Of a stretch of DNA of 64,000 nucleotides, positions 41,528-52,537 are shown piece after piece (positions within the stretch are counted from its first letter, which is position 1; every line of letters begins with the position of its first letter). The translations under genes and the position numbers were made by a program. The notes beneath the pieces were generated by a model. That model was not told the origin of the DNA and did not search any database. It was given only the letters and a program-made list of their open reading frames with translations. The DNA is from Weissella uvarum (GTDB lineage Bacteria; Bacillota; Bacilli; Lactobacillales; Lactobacillaceae), in NCBI RefSeq assembly GCF_016908785.1, contig NZ_JAFBEO010000001.1:124001-188000 (forward strand), given 5' to 3'.

Positions 41528-44170
41528 ATGCCTAAATTTTTAAATCCAACTAAATGGCAAAAAAACACGCTCGCCTTATGGGCGGCCTTTTTATTGCCAG
41601 CACTAATTATGACCATCTATTTTGCCATGCGGCATATGGCCCCATTTGGAAATAACACTATTTTAACGGTCGACTTAGGCCAACAGTACATTGATTTTTT
41701 TGTGGCCTTTAAACACATGCTGACGCAAGATCCTTCGCAATGGTTTTATAGCTTTTCCAAAGGACTAGGTGGTGAAACTTACGGTGATTGGGCCTACTAT
41801 CTATTTAGCCCCTTAAATCTCCTCCTATTACCTTTTTCAAATGTTCAATTACCAGCAGCGATTCTCGGATTAACCGTCATCAAATATGGTCTCACCAGCT
41901 GGGCCTTTGCCTTTGCCTTGCATAAAATGCGCTGGCAAAAAGGTTTTAGCCTCATCTTCTTTGGTGTTACTTATGCCTTCATGGGCTGGTTTGTTGCCAA
42001 TCAATTGAATTTACTGTGGCTTGATGCTGCAATTTTACTACCACTTATTATTTTAGGCCTCGAAAAGGCAATCGACAACCACTCAATTTGGTGGTTTGTT
42101 CTGCCATTAACGGCCATCATGATTATTAACTATTACATGGCCTATATGATTGGCTTGTTCTTAGTGCTTTACATCATTTGGCGTATCTTTTGGGAAGCCT
42201 ATCCATGGAAGACACGGCTACGGATGGGGCTCAAATTCACATTTGGAGCCTTAATCAGTATTGGCCTATCATGTTTTGCCTGGTTACCTACAGCTTATAC
42301 CTTAATGAATAGCAAAAGCCAATACATGCTTGAAAATTTGCATTGGCGCTTTGATTATTTTCCTCCGGATTTTCTTGGAAAGTTTTTTGTTGGTACTTTC
42401 AATTTTGATCAAATGCCTTCGGGACTCCCTAACATTTTCATTGGTAGTTTACCGCTAATTTTGTTCTGGTTCTTTATTACTTCGCGGACCGTCCGTTGGC
42501 AAGTTCGTGTCATCACGATTCTCATTACCGCTTTCTTAGTTGTTTCAATGATGTACGGTCCTTTGAATTTACTTTGGCATGGGTTCCAATTCCCAGTTTG
42601 GTATCCTTATCGCTTCTCGTTTATCTTTTGTTTCTGGATAATTTGGCTTGGCGCATCAATCTGGCAACCACGTCTATCACTGACTTGGTTACAGGCCGGC
42701 AGCTTACTGATCATTGCGGGCGCCGCAGTTGGCTATCTTTATACGCGTTTGGAAAAGCTTAATTTCCTTGACCAAAATCAACTCATTATCGGTAGTTGCT
42801 TCTTCTTACTTGTCCTTTTGCTTATGACCATCGAACGCACGGATTGGTATTGGCAAGCTCTGCTTGGTCTCATTGTTGTTGCTGAAATGACTTGTGGTGC
42901 CCTACTTAGCCTCAATAACTTTAGCTACTTATCAAATTCCGAATATCAAACTTACATTCGAAACTTAAATAACATAACCAAGGACTTGAAGCATACGAAC
43001 TCTCACGATTTCTTCCGTGTTGCCCAAACATTCCAACGCACTAAAGGTGATCCTTTCCAAGGTGGTTATAATGGCGGCTCAGCCTTCAGTTCTGCCTTGG
43101 AATATCAACAAAGTCGCTTTATGGCTTTAATTGGTCAATCAGAAGGTGATAATTATGTCGACTATTCTAGTGGCACAATCGTTTCAGATAGTATTTTATC
43201 AATGCGTTATCTGCTCCAAGACAACCGACAAGAAGCCGACCGAGATGGCACACCAGCCAACACGACGCAATTTCCACGTCAAGATACCGATGGCATTTAC
43301 GAGCCGGTCAAATCAAATGATTTAACTCTTTTGTCTAAAAATCCATATGCTTTACCGGTTGGTTTTGCAGCGAGTCAAAATGCTTTGAATACCAAATTTA
43401 AAACTGATGATCCCATCGAAAATCAAGAACGGATGTGGAACAACCTAAACGGCTACCAAAGTCAAAATGTCTTTGATATCGCTAATTTTACGCGTGTGCA
43501 AGCATTCAACACACAAGCACCTAAAACAATTACTGGCACGTATCTCAGCAAGGACAACACCCATGCCGCGGCTAGTGTTGACTTGTACTACAAGCCAACA
43601 AACAATAACCCTTATTATCTAACACTTGGTAGTGATATGAATGATGACAATGTTGAGATTCAAATCAATGGTCAAGCAATTAAGACCATTCCGGATCATC
43701 GGCACACCATTATCTTGCCATTACCAGGCAAGCAAGGAACCACTGAAAAGATAACCTTGATTTTCAAGAAAAAAGATTTGTGGTTACAAAACGTTTCTCT
43801 CTATCAAGGTCATGCAAAACGTTTTGCTAAACAAGCACAATCCATCCAACAACATGGCTTAAAGCTAGATCATGTGACACAAACTAAATTAAGTGGAAAA
43901 ATTAATATGCCTAGCGAAAAGACAATGTTAATGACTAGCATCCCTAATACACCGGGCTGGCAAACTTATGTTGATGGAAAGCAAACCGATACGGTGACCT
44001 TGAATAAATTTTTTATTGGCGTACCCATGAAAGCCGGTGAACACCGCGTCACCTTCAAGTATGTGGTACCACTCTTGAAGACGGCCGTCACAATTTCAAT
44101 TGGTACGCTCCTCTTCATGTTGGGGCTGGCTTGGTCTGAAGATTCTAAACGACAACACCGATTAAAATAA
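41528..44170 (+). CDS. yfhO: YfhO-family membrane protein
   Basis: 880 residues from ATG at 41528 (TGGAG site). About twelve to thirteen membrane helices, a large extracellular part after residue 480 and one last C-terminal helix. HMAPFGNNTILTVDLGQQYIDFF and the SKGLGGETYGDWAYYL segment are typical of YfhO (GT-C-like fold), proteins implicated in glycosylation of lipoteichoic acid. This suits a genome with a full dlt operon. Confidence 0.9.
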   Translation: MPKFLNPTKWQKNTLALWAAFLLPALIMTIYFAMRHMAPFGNNTILTVDLGQQYIDFFVAFKHMLTQDPSQWFYSFSKGLGGETYGDWAYYLFSPLNLLLLPFSNVQLPAAILGLTVIKYGLTSWAFAFALHKMRWQKGFSLIFFGVTYAFMGWFVANQLNLLWLDAAILLPLIILGLEKAIDNHSIWWFVLPLTAIMIINYYMAYMIGLFLVLYIIWRIFWEAYPWKTRLRMGLKFTFGALISIGLSCFAWLPTAYTLMNSKSQYMLENLHWRFDYFPPDFLGKFFVGTFNFDQMPSGLPNIFIGSLPLILFWFFITSRTVRWQVRVITILITAFLVVSMMYGPLNLLWHGFQFPVWYPYRFSFIFCFWIIWLGASIWQPRLSLTWLQAGSLLIIAGAAVGYLYTRLEKLNFLDQNQLIIGSCFFLLVLLLMTIERTDWYWQALLGLIVVAEMTCGALLSLNNFSYLSNSEYQTYIRNLNNITKDLKHTNSHDFFRVAQTFQRTKGDPFQGGYNGGSAFSSALEYQQSRFMALIGQSEGDNYVDYSSGTIVSDSILSMRYLLQDNRQEADRDGTPANTTQFPRQDTDGIYEPVKSNDLTLLSKNPYALPVGFAASQNALNTKFKTDDPIENQERMWNNLNGYQSQNVFDIANFTRVQAFNTQAPKTITGTYLSKDNTHAAASVDLYYKPTNNNPYYLTLGSDMNDDNVEIQINGQAIKTIPDHRHTIILPLPGKQGTTEKITLIFKKKDLWLQNVSLYQGHAKRFAKQAQSIQQHGLKLDHVTQTKLSGKINMPSEKTMLMTSIPNTPGWQTYVDGKQTDTVTLNKFFIGVPMKAGEHRVTFKYVVPLLKTAVTISIGTLLFMLGLAWSEDSKRQHRLK

Positions 44171-44284
44171 GCGTCAGTTCGTCCCTGTTAGCGCTTTACA
44201 AGCCTATGGGACCATGGTAATGTATCTCATGAAACCTTTTATAGAAGGTTGCTAAAACTATTATTATCTTATAGGAGGCCAATT

Positions 44285-44779
44285 ATGGCTGAAGAAAAAC
44301 AATTTCCAATGACGGAAGAAGGTAAGCGTAAGTTAGAAGAAGAATTAAATACGCTTGTAACCGAAACCCGTGCCGAAATCACACAACGCATTCAAACTGC
44401 CCGTGGTTTTGGAGATTTATCAGAAAACTCAGAATATCAATCAGCAAAGGACGAACAAGCTTTCACTGAAGGTCGTATTAACACTGTTCGTAACATGCTT
44501 GATAACGCCGTGATTATCGATTCTTCTGAATTCTCAGAAGACGAAGTTGCTCCCGGTAAGACATTGACTTTCCAAGAGCTTCCAGATGAAGAACCAGAAA
44601 CATACTCAATCGTTGGTGGTGCTGAATCTGATCCATTCTCAGGTAAAATCTCAAACGATTCACCAATTGCCCAAGCTTTGATTGGCCATCATGTTGGTGA
44701 CATTGTTGAAGTACCACTTCCAAATAACGACACGATGGAAGTAAAAATTCTATCAGTCAAGCCTTTGGAAAACTTCTAA
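44285..44779 (+). CDS. greA: Transcription elongation factor GreA
   Basis: 164 residues from ATG after AGGAGG. N-terminal coiled coil ([43 protein letters not shown]) with the acidic tip that enters the RNA polymerase channel, and a C-terminal FKBP-like domain. It rescues backtracked polymerase. Confidence 0.96.
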   Translation: MAEEKQFPMTEEGKRKLEEELNTLVTETRAEITQRIQTARGFGDLSENSEYQSAKDEQAFTEGRINTVRNMLDNAVIIDSSEFSEDEVAPGKTLTFQELPDEEPETYSIVGGAESDPFSGKISNDSPIAQALIGHHVGDIVEVPLPNNDTMEVKILSVKPLENF

Positions 44780-44782
44780 AAA

Positions 44783-44816
44783 GAAAAAGCGCTACCTTAA
44801 CAGTGGCGCTTTTTTT
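44783..44816 (+). terminator. Terminator after greA
   Basis: AAAAAGCGC.AC and GTGGCGCTTTTTTT form a stem directly after the stop codon. Confidence 0.85.
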
Positions 44817-44897
44817 GATCCATCATTTAATAAATCACGTTCCATTTTCAAAGGGCGCTTCCCAACCACCCTTGCTTAAAAACATTCAAACTACAAA

Positions 44898-44932
44898 CAA
44901 AAAAGCCAGCTGCGTTTGCAGCTGGCTTTTTA
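44898..44932. terminator. Terminator after mltG
   Basis: AAAAAGCCAGCTGC, GTTT, GCAGCTGGCTTTTT: a perfect 14-bp stem usable in both directions. Confidence 0.92.
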
Positions 44933-46105
44933 TTAATTTTGCTTCTTTGCGTCTTCAGCACCAACTTGTTGGTTAGTTTCTTCAACACCACTTTGATTGT
45001 TCAAATGTTCATCAAAGCTTTGTGAATAATAAACTTTACCAGTCTTCAAATTAGCCACGAAGTAAAGGTAACCCTTGTCACGATCCTTAGGATGCAATAC
45101 CGCATCAATTGAATTAACACTTGGGTTATTGAATGGTCCAGGTCCAAGGCCAGTATACTTGTACAAGTTATAAGGACTCTTGTTTTGGACATCCTTGCTC
45201 GTCAAGTTCGTCTTCTTTGTGCGAAGCGCGTACTTGGTTGCCACGTCAGATTGAATTGGCATGTCATCATCGAGACGGTTCAAGAATACCCCTGCGATGG
45301 TACGACGACTATCATTATCGACACCTTCACGTTCAACGAGGGAAGCTAATGTCAAAACTTCTTGAATTGACATCTTTGACTTCTTAATTTCTTGGAAACG
45401 AGGTTGCAAGGCAACATATTCTTGTTGCACCATCATCTCGACCAAATCATCAACATTCTTAGCATCCCGCCAACTATAAGTAGCCGGATACAAATAACCT
45501 TCTAGACGGTAACGCACATGTTTAGCCTTAGCCGCTGAGTCCAAAAGTCCAGGATATTGTTGTTGCAACTTCTTGAACAACTTTGGATCATTGGTAGCCT
45601 TACGGAACGATGCTGCGCTAAAGTCAGTCTTCTTACCAACTTCATCCGCGATATCGTCAATGCCTTCACCTTCACGAACCACCACAACATTTTTACTGTT
45701 TGTTGGAACCGTAGAACCGCCCAATCGAAGAGCGGTAACAATTTGTGGCACGGTCATATTTGGACTTAATTCATAATATCCAGCCTTCAAATCTGCATAA
45801 TTATGTTGATCTACATAATACTTAAAGGCCCGCTTAGAACGCAATACGCCCGCATCCTTCAAACTACTTGCCATCATTGAAGTTGAAGAACCATCCTTAA
45901 TTTGGACTTCCTTCTTTTTCTTATCATCCTTATTTAGTGCCGAGTAGTTGGTACGATCATGTTGGGCATAGATATGGTGGCCGACGCCAACCACTAACAA
46001 TGCCAATACAATCACAATAACCCATTGCCAAAAGCTTAAATCATACCATTTATGCTTTTGATTTGCGTTATTCGCCTTTCTCGATTTGTATTCATTCTCA
46101 GACAT
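44933..46105 (-). CDS. mltG: Endolytic murein transglycosylase MltG
   Basis: 390 residues; a cytoplasmic tail, one membrane helix (about 25-47) and an extracellular YceG domain with ASLVEREGVDNDSRRTIAGVFLNRL (catalytic Glu) and PIQSDVATKYAL, then GLGPGPFNNPS. MltG cuts nascent glycan strands and works with elongasome PBPs. Starts with AAGGAG before ATG. Confidence 0.95.
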   Translation of the reverse strand: MSENEYKSRKANNANQKHKWYDLSFWQWVIVIVLALLVVGVGHHIYAQHDRTNYSALNKDDKKKKEVQIKDGSSTSMMASSLKDAGVLRSKRAFKYYVDQHNYADLKAGYYELSPNMTVPQIVTALRLGGSTVPTNSKNVVVVREGEGIDDIADEVGKKTDFSAASFRKATNDPKLFKKLQQQYPGLLDSAAKAKHVRYRLEGYLYPATYSWRDAKNVDDLVEMMVQQEYVALQPRFQEIKKSKMSIQEVLTLASLVEREGVDNDSRRTIAGVFLNRLDDDMPIQSDVATKYALRTKKTNLTSKDVQNKSPYNLYKYTGLGPGPFNNPSVNSIDAVLHPKDRDKGYLYFVANLKTGKVYYSQSFDEHLNNQSGVEETNQQVGAEDAKKQN

Positions 46106-46188
46106 GAATATACTCCTTCATTACGAATATAAGTTTTAAACTATTTTCCAGTATAGCAGGGCGCTCTCTTCACAGCAAGCGCCACATT

Positions 46189-48612
46189 TTAACGGATTTC
46201 TGCTGAGAATTGCTTTTCGAGTGCATTAGTAATACGCTCAATTGCCGCATTAATATCATCATCAACTAATGTATGTTCACGATTTACGAACGTCAAAGCG
46301 TACGCAATTGACTTCTTATCATCCGCAACATTTTCACCAGTATAGACGTCAAAGACCTTGACATCATGCAAATCTTGCCCACCATGCGCCTTAATCGTTT
46401 CAACTAAGTCAGCTGAATGTACATCGCGATCAACTAGAATGGCAAGATCACGTGAAATAGAAGGGAACTTTGAAACTGGTTCATAAGTTGACTTCAAACG
46501 TGGCAAAGTCAAAATCGTTGATAGGTTCAATTCGAAAGCAAATGTTTTATTAATCTTATACATTTTGGCAGTTGTGGGGTGAATTTGTCCAATGAAACCA
46601 ACCAATGTATCCCCAACATAGATGTCAGCGGTTTGACCGGGATGCATCTCAGGCCGATCTTGATTTGGTACATAAGTAATGGCATCAGTAAAGCCATAAT
46701 CCGTCAATAATTGCTCAACCAAGCCCTTCAAGTAGAAGAAATCAGCTGGTTGCGCTGCTTGATCCCAATCACGTTCACGAACATTTCCAGTCACAACCCC
46801 TGCAAGATGTTCGATTTCATTTGGCAAATCATGCAAGCCATTTGATGCAAAGACACGTCCTTGTTCGTATAACGCAACATCTGCTTGTTTACGTGCTAGA
46901 TTATAAGCAACATCATCAAGCAATGAAGTCAATAAACTACCACGTGTCACACGCCGATCTTGTGACATTGGGTAATTGACTTCAACTGGTTCATTATCTG
47001 TGTCCAATTGGAATTGCGTTGCCTTTTCTGGTGTGGTCAAAACATATGAAATCGCTTGATTCAATCCCAAACCTTCAAGGGTATGGCGTGAATCACGGAT
47101 CAATTTTTGCTTCTCCGTCAATTGACCTGGTGTTGTCGCACCGACTGGTAAAGTGGCTGGCAAATTATCATAACCATACAAACGAGCAACTTCTTCAATC
47201 AAATCAGCTGGAATTGAAATATCCCAACGTCGTGATGGAATCACAACACTAAACTTACCATCAAGTTCTTCGTAACCAAAACCAAGCCGGTCAAAAATCT
47301 TGGCAATCTCAGCTGTTTCAATTTGAGTTCCAAGCACATTATTAATTTCATCAGTTGAAATCTTCACGACAGGTGCTTCATAGTCGAAGTCTTGTGCAAC
47401 AACCCGTCCCTTGGTCACCGTTCCTTGGCCCAATTCTGCAATTAAGGCCGCTGCATGATCAAGCGCAGTGAAGGTCGCTGAAACGTCCACGCCACGTTCA
47501 AAGCGTTGTGCTGATTCTGAATGCAAGTTTTGGTCGCGTGCAGCGTGTCGAATTGCTTTAGGCTCGAAAACCGCTGCTTCCAACACAACATTGGTCGTTT
47601 GGTCAGTTACTTCAGTTGAAGCACCACCCATGACGCCAGCAAACATTAGTGCTTCGCCATTCGAATCAATCACAATATCACCAGCTTTAGCCGTCCGGTC
47701 TTCACCATCCAACGTCTTGATGTTTTCACCTTCCTTAGCGGTACGCACCTTAAGTTGCTTAGCAGGTAATTGATCATAATCAAAAGCATGCAAAGGTTGT
47801 CCGTATGTCAAAAGCATCAAATTCGTGACATCAACCACATTTGAGATTGGTCGAATCCCCATATTCCACAAACGACGTTGTAACCAGAGTGGTGAATCTT
47901 GAACATGCACATCCTTAACAACGCGTACTGCATACTTTTTAGCCAAATCAGCAGGTGCTTCAGCTGTAATTAAATCAGCCGTCGCTTCGTCTGACTCTGT
48001 CAGCGTATAATCAGGCAATTGTACATTTTCATCCAAAATTGCCCCAACTTCATAGGCCGTCCCATTCATTGAAAGCATGTCCGCCCGGTTTGGCGTAATC
48101 CCCAATTCAAGGATATCATCATCAAAACCTAGCACTGCAAAGGCATCTTCCCCAGGTGTTAAATCAGCAGCATCGGCATCGTTAAAGACCCAAATGCCTT
48201 CTTCCAAATCCTTGGGTGCCACTTGGTTATCTAAACCTAATTCTTGCAAGGCTGACAACATACCATTTGATGGTTCCCCACGCAATTTACCACGGCGAAT
48301 CTTTTTACCATCACCAATTGTTGAACCGTGCTTAGCAAGTACAACTGTTTGTCCTTCAGCTACATTAGGTGCACCAGTCACAACTTGAATTGGCTCATCC
48401 TCACCTGCATCTAATTGTGTAATGACCAAATGGTCTGAATCAGGATGTGGTGTTACGGAAAGCACTTTCGCAATCACGACCTTTTTCATATCACCTTGTG
48501 GACGGTATTGATCTTCTACTTCTACGGCCGTACGTGAAATTTTTTCCGCTAACTCATTAGCAGGTAATGCAATTGGTAAATACTCACGTAACCAATTAAC
48601 TGATACTTTCAT
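46189..48612 (-). CDS. pheT: Phenylalanine--tRNA ligase beta subunit
   Basis: 807 residues. N-terminal tRNA-binding domain (VVIAKVLSVTPHPDSDHLVITQLD), B5 domain, SIPADLIEEVARLYGYDNLPAT, and the C-terminal FDX-ACB anticodon-binding domain (KFPSISRDLAILVDRDV). It forms the alpha2-beta2 enzyme with PheS, whose gene lies 6 bp upstream. Confidence 0.97.
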   Translation of the reverse strand: MKVSVNWLREYLPIALPANELAEKISRTAVEVEDQYRPQGDMKKVVIAKVLSVTPHPDSDHLVITQLDAGEDEPIQVVTGAPNVAEGQTVVLAKHGSTIGDGKKIRRGKLRGEPSNGMLSALQELGLDNQVAPKDLEEGIWVFNDADAADLTPGEDAFAVLGFDDDILELGITPNRADMLSMNGTAYEVGAILDENVQLPDYTLTESDEATADLITAEAPADLAKKYAVRVVKDVHVQDSPLWLQRRLWNMGIRPISNVVDVTNLMLLTYGQPLHAFDYDQLPAKQLKVRTAKEGENIKTLDGEDRTAKAGDIVIDSNGEALMFAGVMGGASTEVTDQTTNVVLEAAVFEPKAIRHAARDQNLHSESAQRFERGVDVSATFTALDHAAALIAELGQGTVTKGRVVAQDFDYEAPVVKISTDEINNVLGTQIETAEIAKIFDRLGFGYEELDGKFSVVIPSRRWDISIPADLIEEVARLYGYDNLPATLPVGATTPGQLTEKQKLIRDSRHTLEGLGLNQAISYVLTTPEKATQFQLDTDNEPVEVNYPMSQDRRVTRGSLLTSLLDDVAYNLARKQADVALYEQGRVFASNGLHDLPNEIEHLAGVVTGNVRERDWDQAAQPADFFYLKGLVEQLLTDYGFTDAITYVPNQDRPEMHPGQTADIYVGDTLVGFIGQIHPTTAKMYKINKTFAFELNLSTILTLPRLKSTYEPVSKFPSISRDLAILVDRDVHSADLVETIKAHGGQDLHDVKVFDVYTGENVADDKKSIAYALTFVNREHTLVDDDINAAIERITNALEKQFSAEIR

Positions 48613-48618
48613 CTTTTA

Positions 48619-49659
48619 TTATCCTTTCTGATCAAACTGAGTGAGGAAGCGCACATCATTCAAATAGAAATTACGAATATCTTCAACTCCATACTTCAAC
48701 ATGGCAAAACGATCAGGACCTAAGCCAAAGGCAAAGCCACCATAAACTGATGAATCAACACCGGCTTTTTCCAACACATTTGGATGCACCATTCCAGCCC
48801 CAAGCACTTCAATCCAGTCAATATCTTCTGGCTTGGTATCGGGCATCACTGGATTCCATGAGACGTCAACTTCAACTGATGGTTCAGTAAATGGGAAATA
48901 TGAAGGGCGCAAACGAATATCATGATCTTCACCAAATAATTGATGGGCGACGGCCAGCAAAGTTCCCTTTAAATCACCCATCGTAATATGCTTATCCACA
49001 ACTAATCCTTCAACTTGATGGAATTGGTGTGAATGAGTTGCATCATCGGTATCACGACGATAAACCCGACCGGGTGAAATCATCTTCAAAGGTCCTTTTG
49101 AAAAATCATGTTGCTCCAATGTACGAGCTTGGACTGGTGAAGTTTGGGTCCGCATCAATAATTCATTTGAAATATAGAAGGTATCTTGCATATCCCGAGC
49201 AGGATGATCCTTAGGCAGGTTCATCATTTCAAAATTATACTTATCTTGTTCAACTTCAGGACCTTCCACAATTTGGTAGCCCATCCCCATAAATTGATCT
49301 TCCAAACTTTCAATAATTTGTTGTAAGACGTGGGGTTGTCCCTGAATAGCTGGTTGGCCAGGTAGTGTCACATCAATTTGTTCTGACTTTAGTTGTTCAT
49401 TCAAAGTCGCTGTTTCTAATTCAGTTTGCTTATTAGCAATTTGATCCGTTAATTCATTTCGGACATCGTTGGCCATCGCGCCCACTACAGGTCGTTCGTC
49501 AGCTGATAAATCCTTCATGCCACGTAAAATTTCAGTTAAAGAACCTTTTTTACCTAACACTTTAACTCGTACATCGTTCAATTCATTTAACGTTTGCGCA
49601 CCATCAATTTGTGTCATTGCTTGGTCACGCAACGTTTGTAATTCCGTTTGTAAGCTCAT
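48619..49659 (-). CDS. pheS: Phenylalanine--tRNA ligase alpha subunit
   Basis: 346 residues. N-terminal coiled coil then the class II catalytic core with [41 protein letters not shown] and [17 protein letters not shown]. It attaches Phe to tRNA-Phe. AAAGGAG precedes ATG. A T-box leader lies directly upstream. Confidence 0.97.
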   Translation of the reverse strand: MSLQTELQTLRDQAMTQIDGAQTLNELNDVRVKVLGKKGSLTEILRGMKDLSADERPVVGAMANDVRNELTDQIANKQTELETATLNEQLKSEQIDVTLPGQPAIQGQPHVLQQIIESLEDQFMGMGYQIVEGPEVEQDKYNFEMMNLPKDHPARDMQDTFYISNELLMRTQTSPVQARTLEQHDFSKGPLKMISPGRVYRRDTDDATHSHQFHQVEGLVVDKHITMGDLKGTLLAVAHQLFGEDHDIRLRPSYFPFTEPSVEVDVSWNPVMPDTKPEDIDWIEVLGAGMVHPNVLEKAGVDSSVYGGFAFGLGPDRFAMLKYGVEDIRNFYLNDVRFLTQFDQKG

Positions 49660-49679
49660 TCGTTACTCCTTTTGCTAAT

Positions 49680-49925
49680 AAAAAAGCCCTCTAGCAAAAC
49701 ATTGTTTTACTAAAGGGACGTTATAAACGTGGTACCACCCAGCTTTAATATAGTCTTCTGGCTATATCCTCACTTAGTTTGATAACGTAAACAACACGAA
49801 AGTGCCTTAACAACACTTTAACTCCTGGTTGAATCTAAATAAGTCCTTTAATTGGGCTCCCACTGTCCCCAACTCGCTAAATAAAAGCGCTTATCTTCTG
49901 ACCATTCTTTGTCGATAATGCTATT
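49680..49925 (-). promoter_or_regulatory. T-box riboswitch leader of pheST
   Basis: On the minus strand the T-box core GGGTGGTACCACG (49728-49740) is followed by a terminator of GTCCCTTTAGTAAAAC pairing with GTTTTGCTAGAGGG plus TTTTTT (49680-49719). Further upstream are the Stem I elements; a TTC triplet complementary to 49831-49833 is the likely specifier codon for Phe. Uncharged tRNA-Phe would bind here and allow transcription into pheS. Confidence 0.92.
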
Positions 49926-49955
49926 CTACTAAAAATGCAGACACTCCTGCAAGTC

Positions 49956-50309
49956 CTATGCTTCGGCAGTGCAATCTGCATTCCATTTATCAGACCATTC
50001 ATGCACAACTTCCATCATATTGCGCATTGATTCACCCTTTTTAGTCAAGGCATACTCAATCAATGATGAATCATCATATGTCCGGCGTTCAACAATGTCA
50101 TTAGCTTCCAACTCCTTTAGGCGTTCAACCAATACACGATCAGAACACTTCACCACCGTTTGTGATAAATCTTTAAAACGCATTGTGCCATTATTTAGAA
50201 GTGATTCAATAATCAATCCATTCCATTTACGCCCCAAAATTTCAAACGTTGCTGCAAACTTATCACAAATTTGTACATTTTCTGGTGCGGTTGCTGTATT
50301 ATCTGCCAT
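49956..50309 (-). CDS. HxlR-family transcriptional regulator
   Basis: 117 residues, a winged helix: EILGRKWNGLIIESLLNNGTMRFKDLSQTV, CSDRVLVERLKELEANDIVERR and YALTKKGESM are the HxlR pattern. A Cys at residue 15 before the HTH is placed as in redox- or electrophile-sensing members, such as HypR and QorR-type proteins. Targets are unknown; its direct neighbours are pheST and an amidohydrolase. Confidence 0.88.
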   Translation of the reverse strand: MADNTATAPENVQICDKFAATFEILGRKWNGLIIESLLNNGTMRFKDLSQTVVKCSDRVLVERLKELEANDIVERRTYDDSSLIEYALTKKGESMRNMMEVVHEWSDKWNADCTAEA

Positions 50310-50429
50310 CTGATTTTCCTCCTCATGCTAAGTTTCGTCTTTAATCTGTCTATTTCATTCTATTACTAAAAGTCAACAAACACAACACACCTAGCACCGT
50401 TTTTTTCTAAGAAAACGCTTATTATTCGC

Positions 50430-51401
50430 TTAGCACTGGGAAGGGTCGACTGCTTCCAGTACAGCTCGTTTTGCTTCTGAATTAAAATATAAGCGCTCAG
50501 CATTTTGATAATAAACATTTTCTAAAGCTGATGTCGGCATAATATCTGCTTTTTCGAGCCAACTTGCTAAATCAGCATACGCATTGAATGTCGCCGACCA
50601 TGGCGAATCAGTTCCCCAGAGTAGGCGCTCACTTCCTAAGGTCTGATAAGCCCGCTTTACCAATTCTGTTGAAGCCATATAGGGTTGGCTCGTTTCATCA
50701 TTAATATCTTGAATTGCTGCTAGATCAGTATAAATATTTGTGAAAGGTTGCCATTGATCCAGCGTGTTTTGATACAAAGCTAATTGATTGGTTTGGCCAA
50801 ACGAGAGATGGCACACAACAAAATTTAACATGGGATAACGTTGTGCCAAGTTCACAATCGCTTCAGGCTGATGACTAATCTGATCAGCAGAACCATAATC
50901 AACGATAATATTAAATCCAGGATAATTTGCTAAATAATGGAGCATTTGCCCCACCCGTGGATCCAAATCTAGGCGAAATGGCGTCGTCACATGGTAACCA
51001 TGCATGCCACCACCCGCGCTAATTTCTAACTTCATCGAACGAAAGCCTAAATCGCGGACATGCCTTTGCAAAATCGTCATAAACTGTTCCGTAAAGGGAT
51101 CGACCGAAAAAGCACCCATAAAACGGTCTGGATACTGGCGCATCGTTTGCCAAGTATAATAATTTTGATAACCATTTAAACTACCTTGCAGCACCATTGC
51201 CTTGTCAATACCATTGGTGTCCATTAATCGCAGCACCGCTTCCGCCGTGAAATCAGTCTCACCATATTCATTTGGCAACAAATGGATCAGAGTCCCATCA
51301 TCCCAGATTGCATCCCCATTTCCAAGTGCGTTTAAACGTCCCTTACCATTAAAGCCAGCGATATTTTGTACCAAGTGTAAATGCGCATCAATCTTTTTCA
51401 T
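50430..51401 (-). CDS. Amidohydrolase family protein (amidohydrolase-2)
   Basis: 323 residues. DAHLHL near the N-terminus (HxH metal site), VVCHLSFG, and LLWGTDSPW near the C-terminus supply the His and Asp metal ligands of the TIM-barrel amidohydrolase-2 family (ACMSD-like decarboxylases and hydrolases). Substrate unknown. The gene follows femX on the same strand but after a terminator. Confidence 0.8.
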   Translation of the reverse strand: MKKIDAHLHLVQNIAGFNGKGRLNALGNGDAIWDDGTLIHLLPNEYGETDFTAEAVLRLMDTNGIDKAMVLQGSLNGYQNYYTWQTMRQYPDRFMGAFSVDPFTEQFMTILQRHVRDLGFRSMKLEISAGGGMHGYHVTTPFRLDLDPRVGQMLHYLANYPGFNIIVDYGSADQISHQPEAIVNLAQRYPMLNFVVCHLSFGQTNQLALYQNTLDQWQPFTNIYTDLAAIQDINDETSQPYMASTELVKRAYQTLGSERLLWGTDSPWSATFNAYADLASWLEKADIMPTSALENVYYQNAERLYFNSEAKRAVLEAVDPSQC

Positions 51402-51419
51402 CTATTTATCCTTTCCTGC

Positions 51420-51451
51420 AAAAAAAGTCATGACCCTAGTCATGACTTTTT
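51420..51451 (-). terminator. Terminator after femX
   Basis: AAAAAAGTCATGA, six-base loop, TCATGACTTTTT; perfect stem. Confidence 0.9.
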
Positions 51452-51453
51452 CA

Positions 51454-52464
51454 TTAATCTTGCACGAGTTCATCATAAGCGGCTTGGTCAAGCACCTTAT
51501 CGATTTCTCCAATGTATTCAACTGGGGCATCCTTCACGAAGACATGCTTAAAGACATACAAACTGTCATCCGTTGATTCAGATTCAATTCCACCAAGGTC
51601 GTAACGCTCAACCTTACTATCAATCGCCCATTGAATCATCTCAGATTGCACGGCATATGGGGCATAATAAGTATTACCATCCATTGAACCGGCATACATG
51701 TACCAAATCTTTGGGCCATACTTAATTGCAATCCCAGTTGAAAGTAATTCACCTTCGCGTTCCGCCACGAAAATTTGCATCGTATCAGCATCAAAGGCTG
51801 CCTGCATGCGTTGGAAATACTCAATTGGACGGTATGAAATACCATGACGATTGGCCATCGTTTGATAAGTTTTAAAGAACTCATCCAATTCAGTTGCCGT
51901 ATTGCCTGAGTGTACTTCAACACCATCACGGAATGGACGCTTGATCTTACTCTTCGTCTTTGAAGGATACAAATCAAGTGTCGTCTGGGCATCGGGGAAC
52001 TTAGTCAAATCCAACACCATGTTTAACCTTGGTTGAATCGTTGCATGCATGCCTTGGTCAGCCACGTTTTTATTACGTGTCTTATAACCGCGAGCCATTA
52101 GAGCCTCATTTAATTCATCACTATAAGGAACTTCAGGGTCAAAGCGCAACACATATGCGCGACCGTCTAAAGCAGTCACCGCTTCATCAACTAATTGATC
52201 CAACAAATCTAGATCAGTAACATCCATCACTGGTCCTTTTGAAGCGTAAGCAAACTTTTTACCGGTTTTAGTATCTGACAACAACATTGACATCGCTGCT
52301 TTGATGTCTCCATTGTCGTCTTCTAAATAAACATCAATTGGTTCCCAATTATTTTTAACTTCTGCCCAACCTAAATCTTGGGTTACTTGACCATAAGGTG
52401 ATTGACGCACAAAAGCATCATAACGTGCGACCGCTTGAGGGTCGTTTAAATCTAACACTGGCAT
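51454..52464 (-). CDS. femX: FemX, UDP-MurNAc-pentapeptide alanine transferase
   Basis: 336 residues. The whole sequence (for example SPYGQVTQDLGWAEVKNNWEP and FDADTMQIFVAEREGELLSTG) closely follows, from memory, FemX of Weissella viridescens, which transfers L-Ala from Ala-tRNA to the lysine side chain of UDP-MurNAc-pentapeptide, the first step of the interpeptide bridge. The double GNAT-like fold of FemABX proteins fits. This gene is the best single clue to the genus. Confidence 0.93.
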   Translation of the reverse strand: MPVLDLNDPQAVARYDAFVRQSPYGQVTQDLGWAEVKNNWEPIDVYLEDDNGDIKAAMSMLLSDTKTGKKFAYASKGPVMDVTDLDLLDQLVDEAVTALDGRAYVLRFDPEVPYSDELNEALMARGYKTRNKNVADQGMHATIQPRLNMVLDLTKFPDAQTTLDLYPSKTKSKIKRPFRDGVEVHSGNTATELDEFFKTYQTMANRHGISYRPIEYFQRMQAAFDADTMQIFVAEREGELLSTGIAIKYGPKIWYMYAGSMDGNTYYAPYAVQSEMIQWAIDSKVERYDLGGIESESTDDSLYVFKHVFVKDAPVEYIGEIDKVLDQAAYDELVQD

Positions 52465-52537
52465 GGGTATATCCCTCTTTTCAATTACTTTATAAGATTA
52501 TTCTATTATAACATAAGCATATTTTACAGAATCAGCG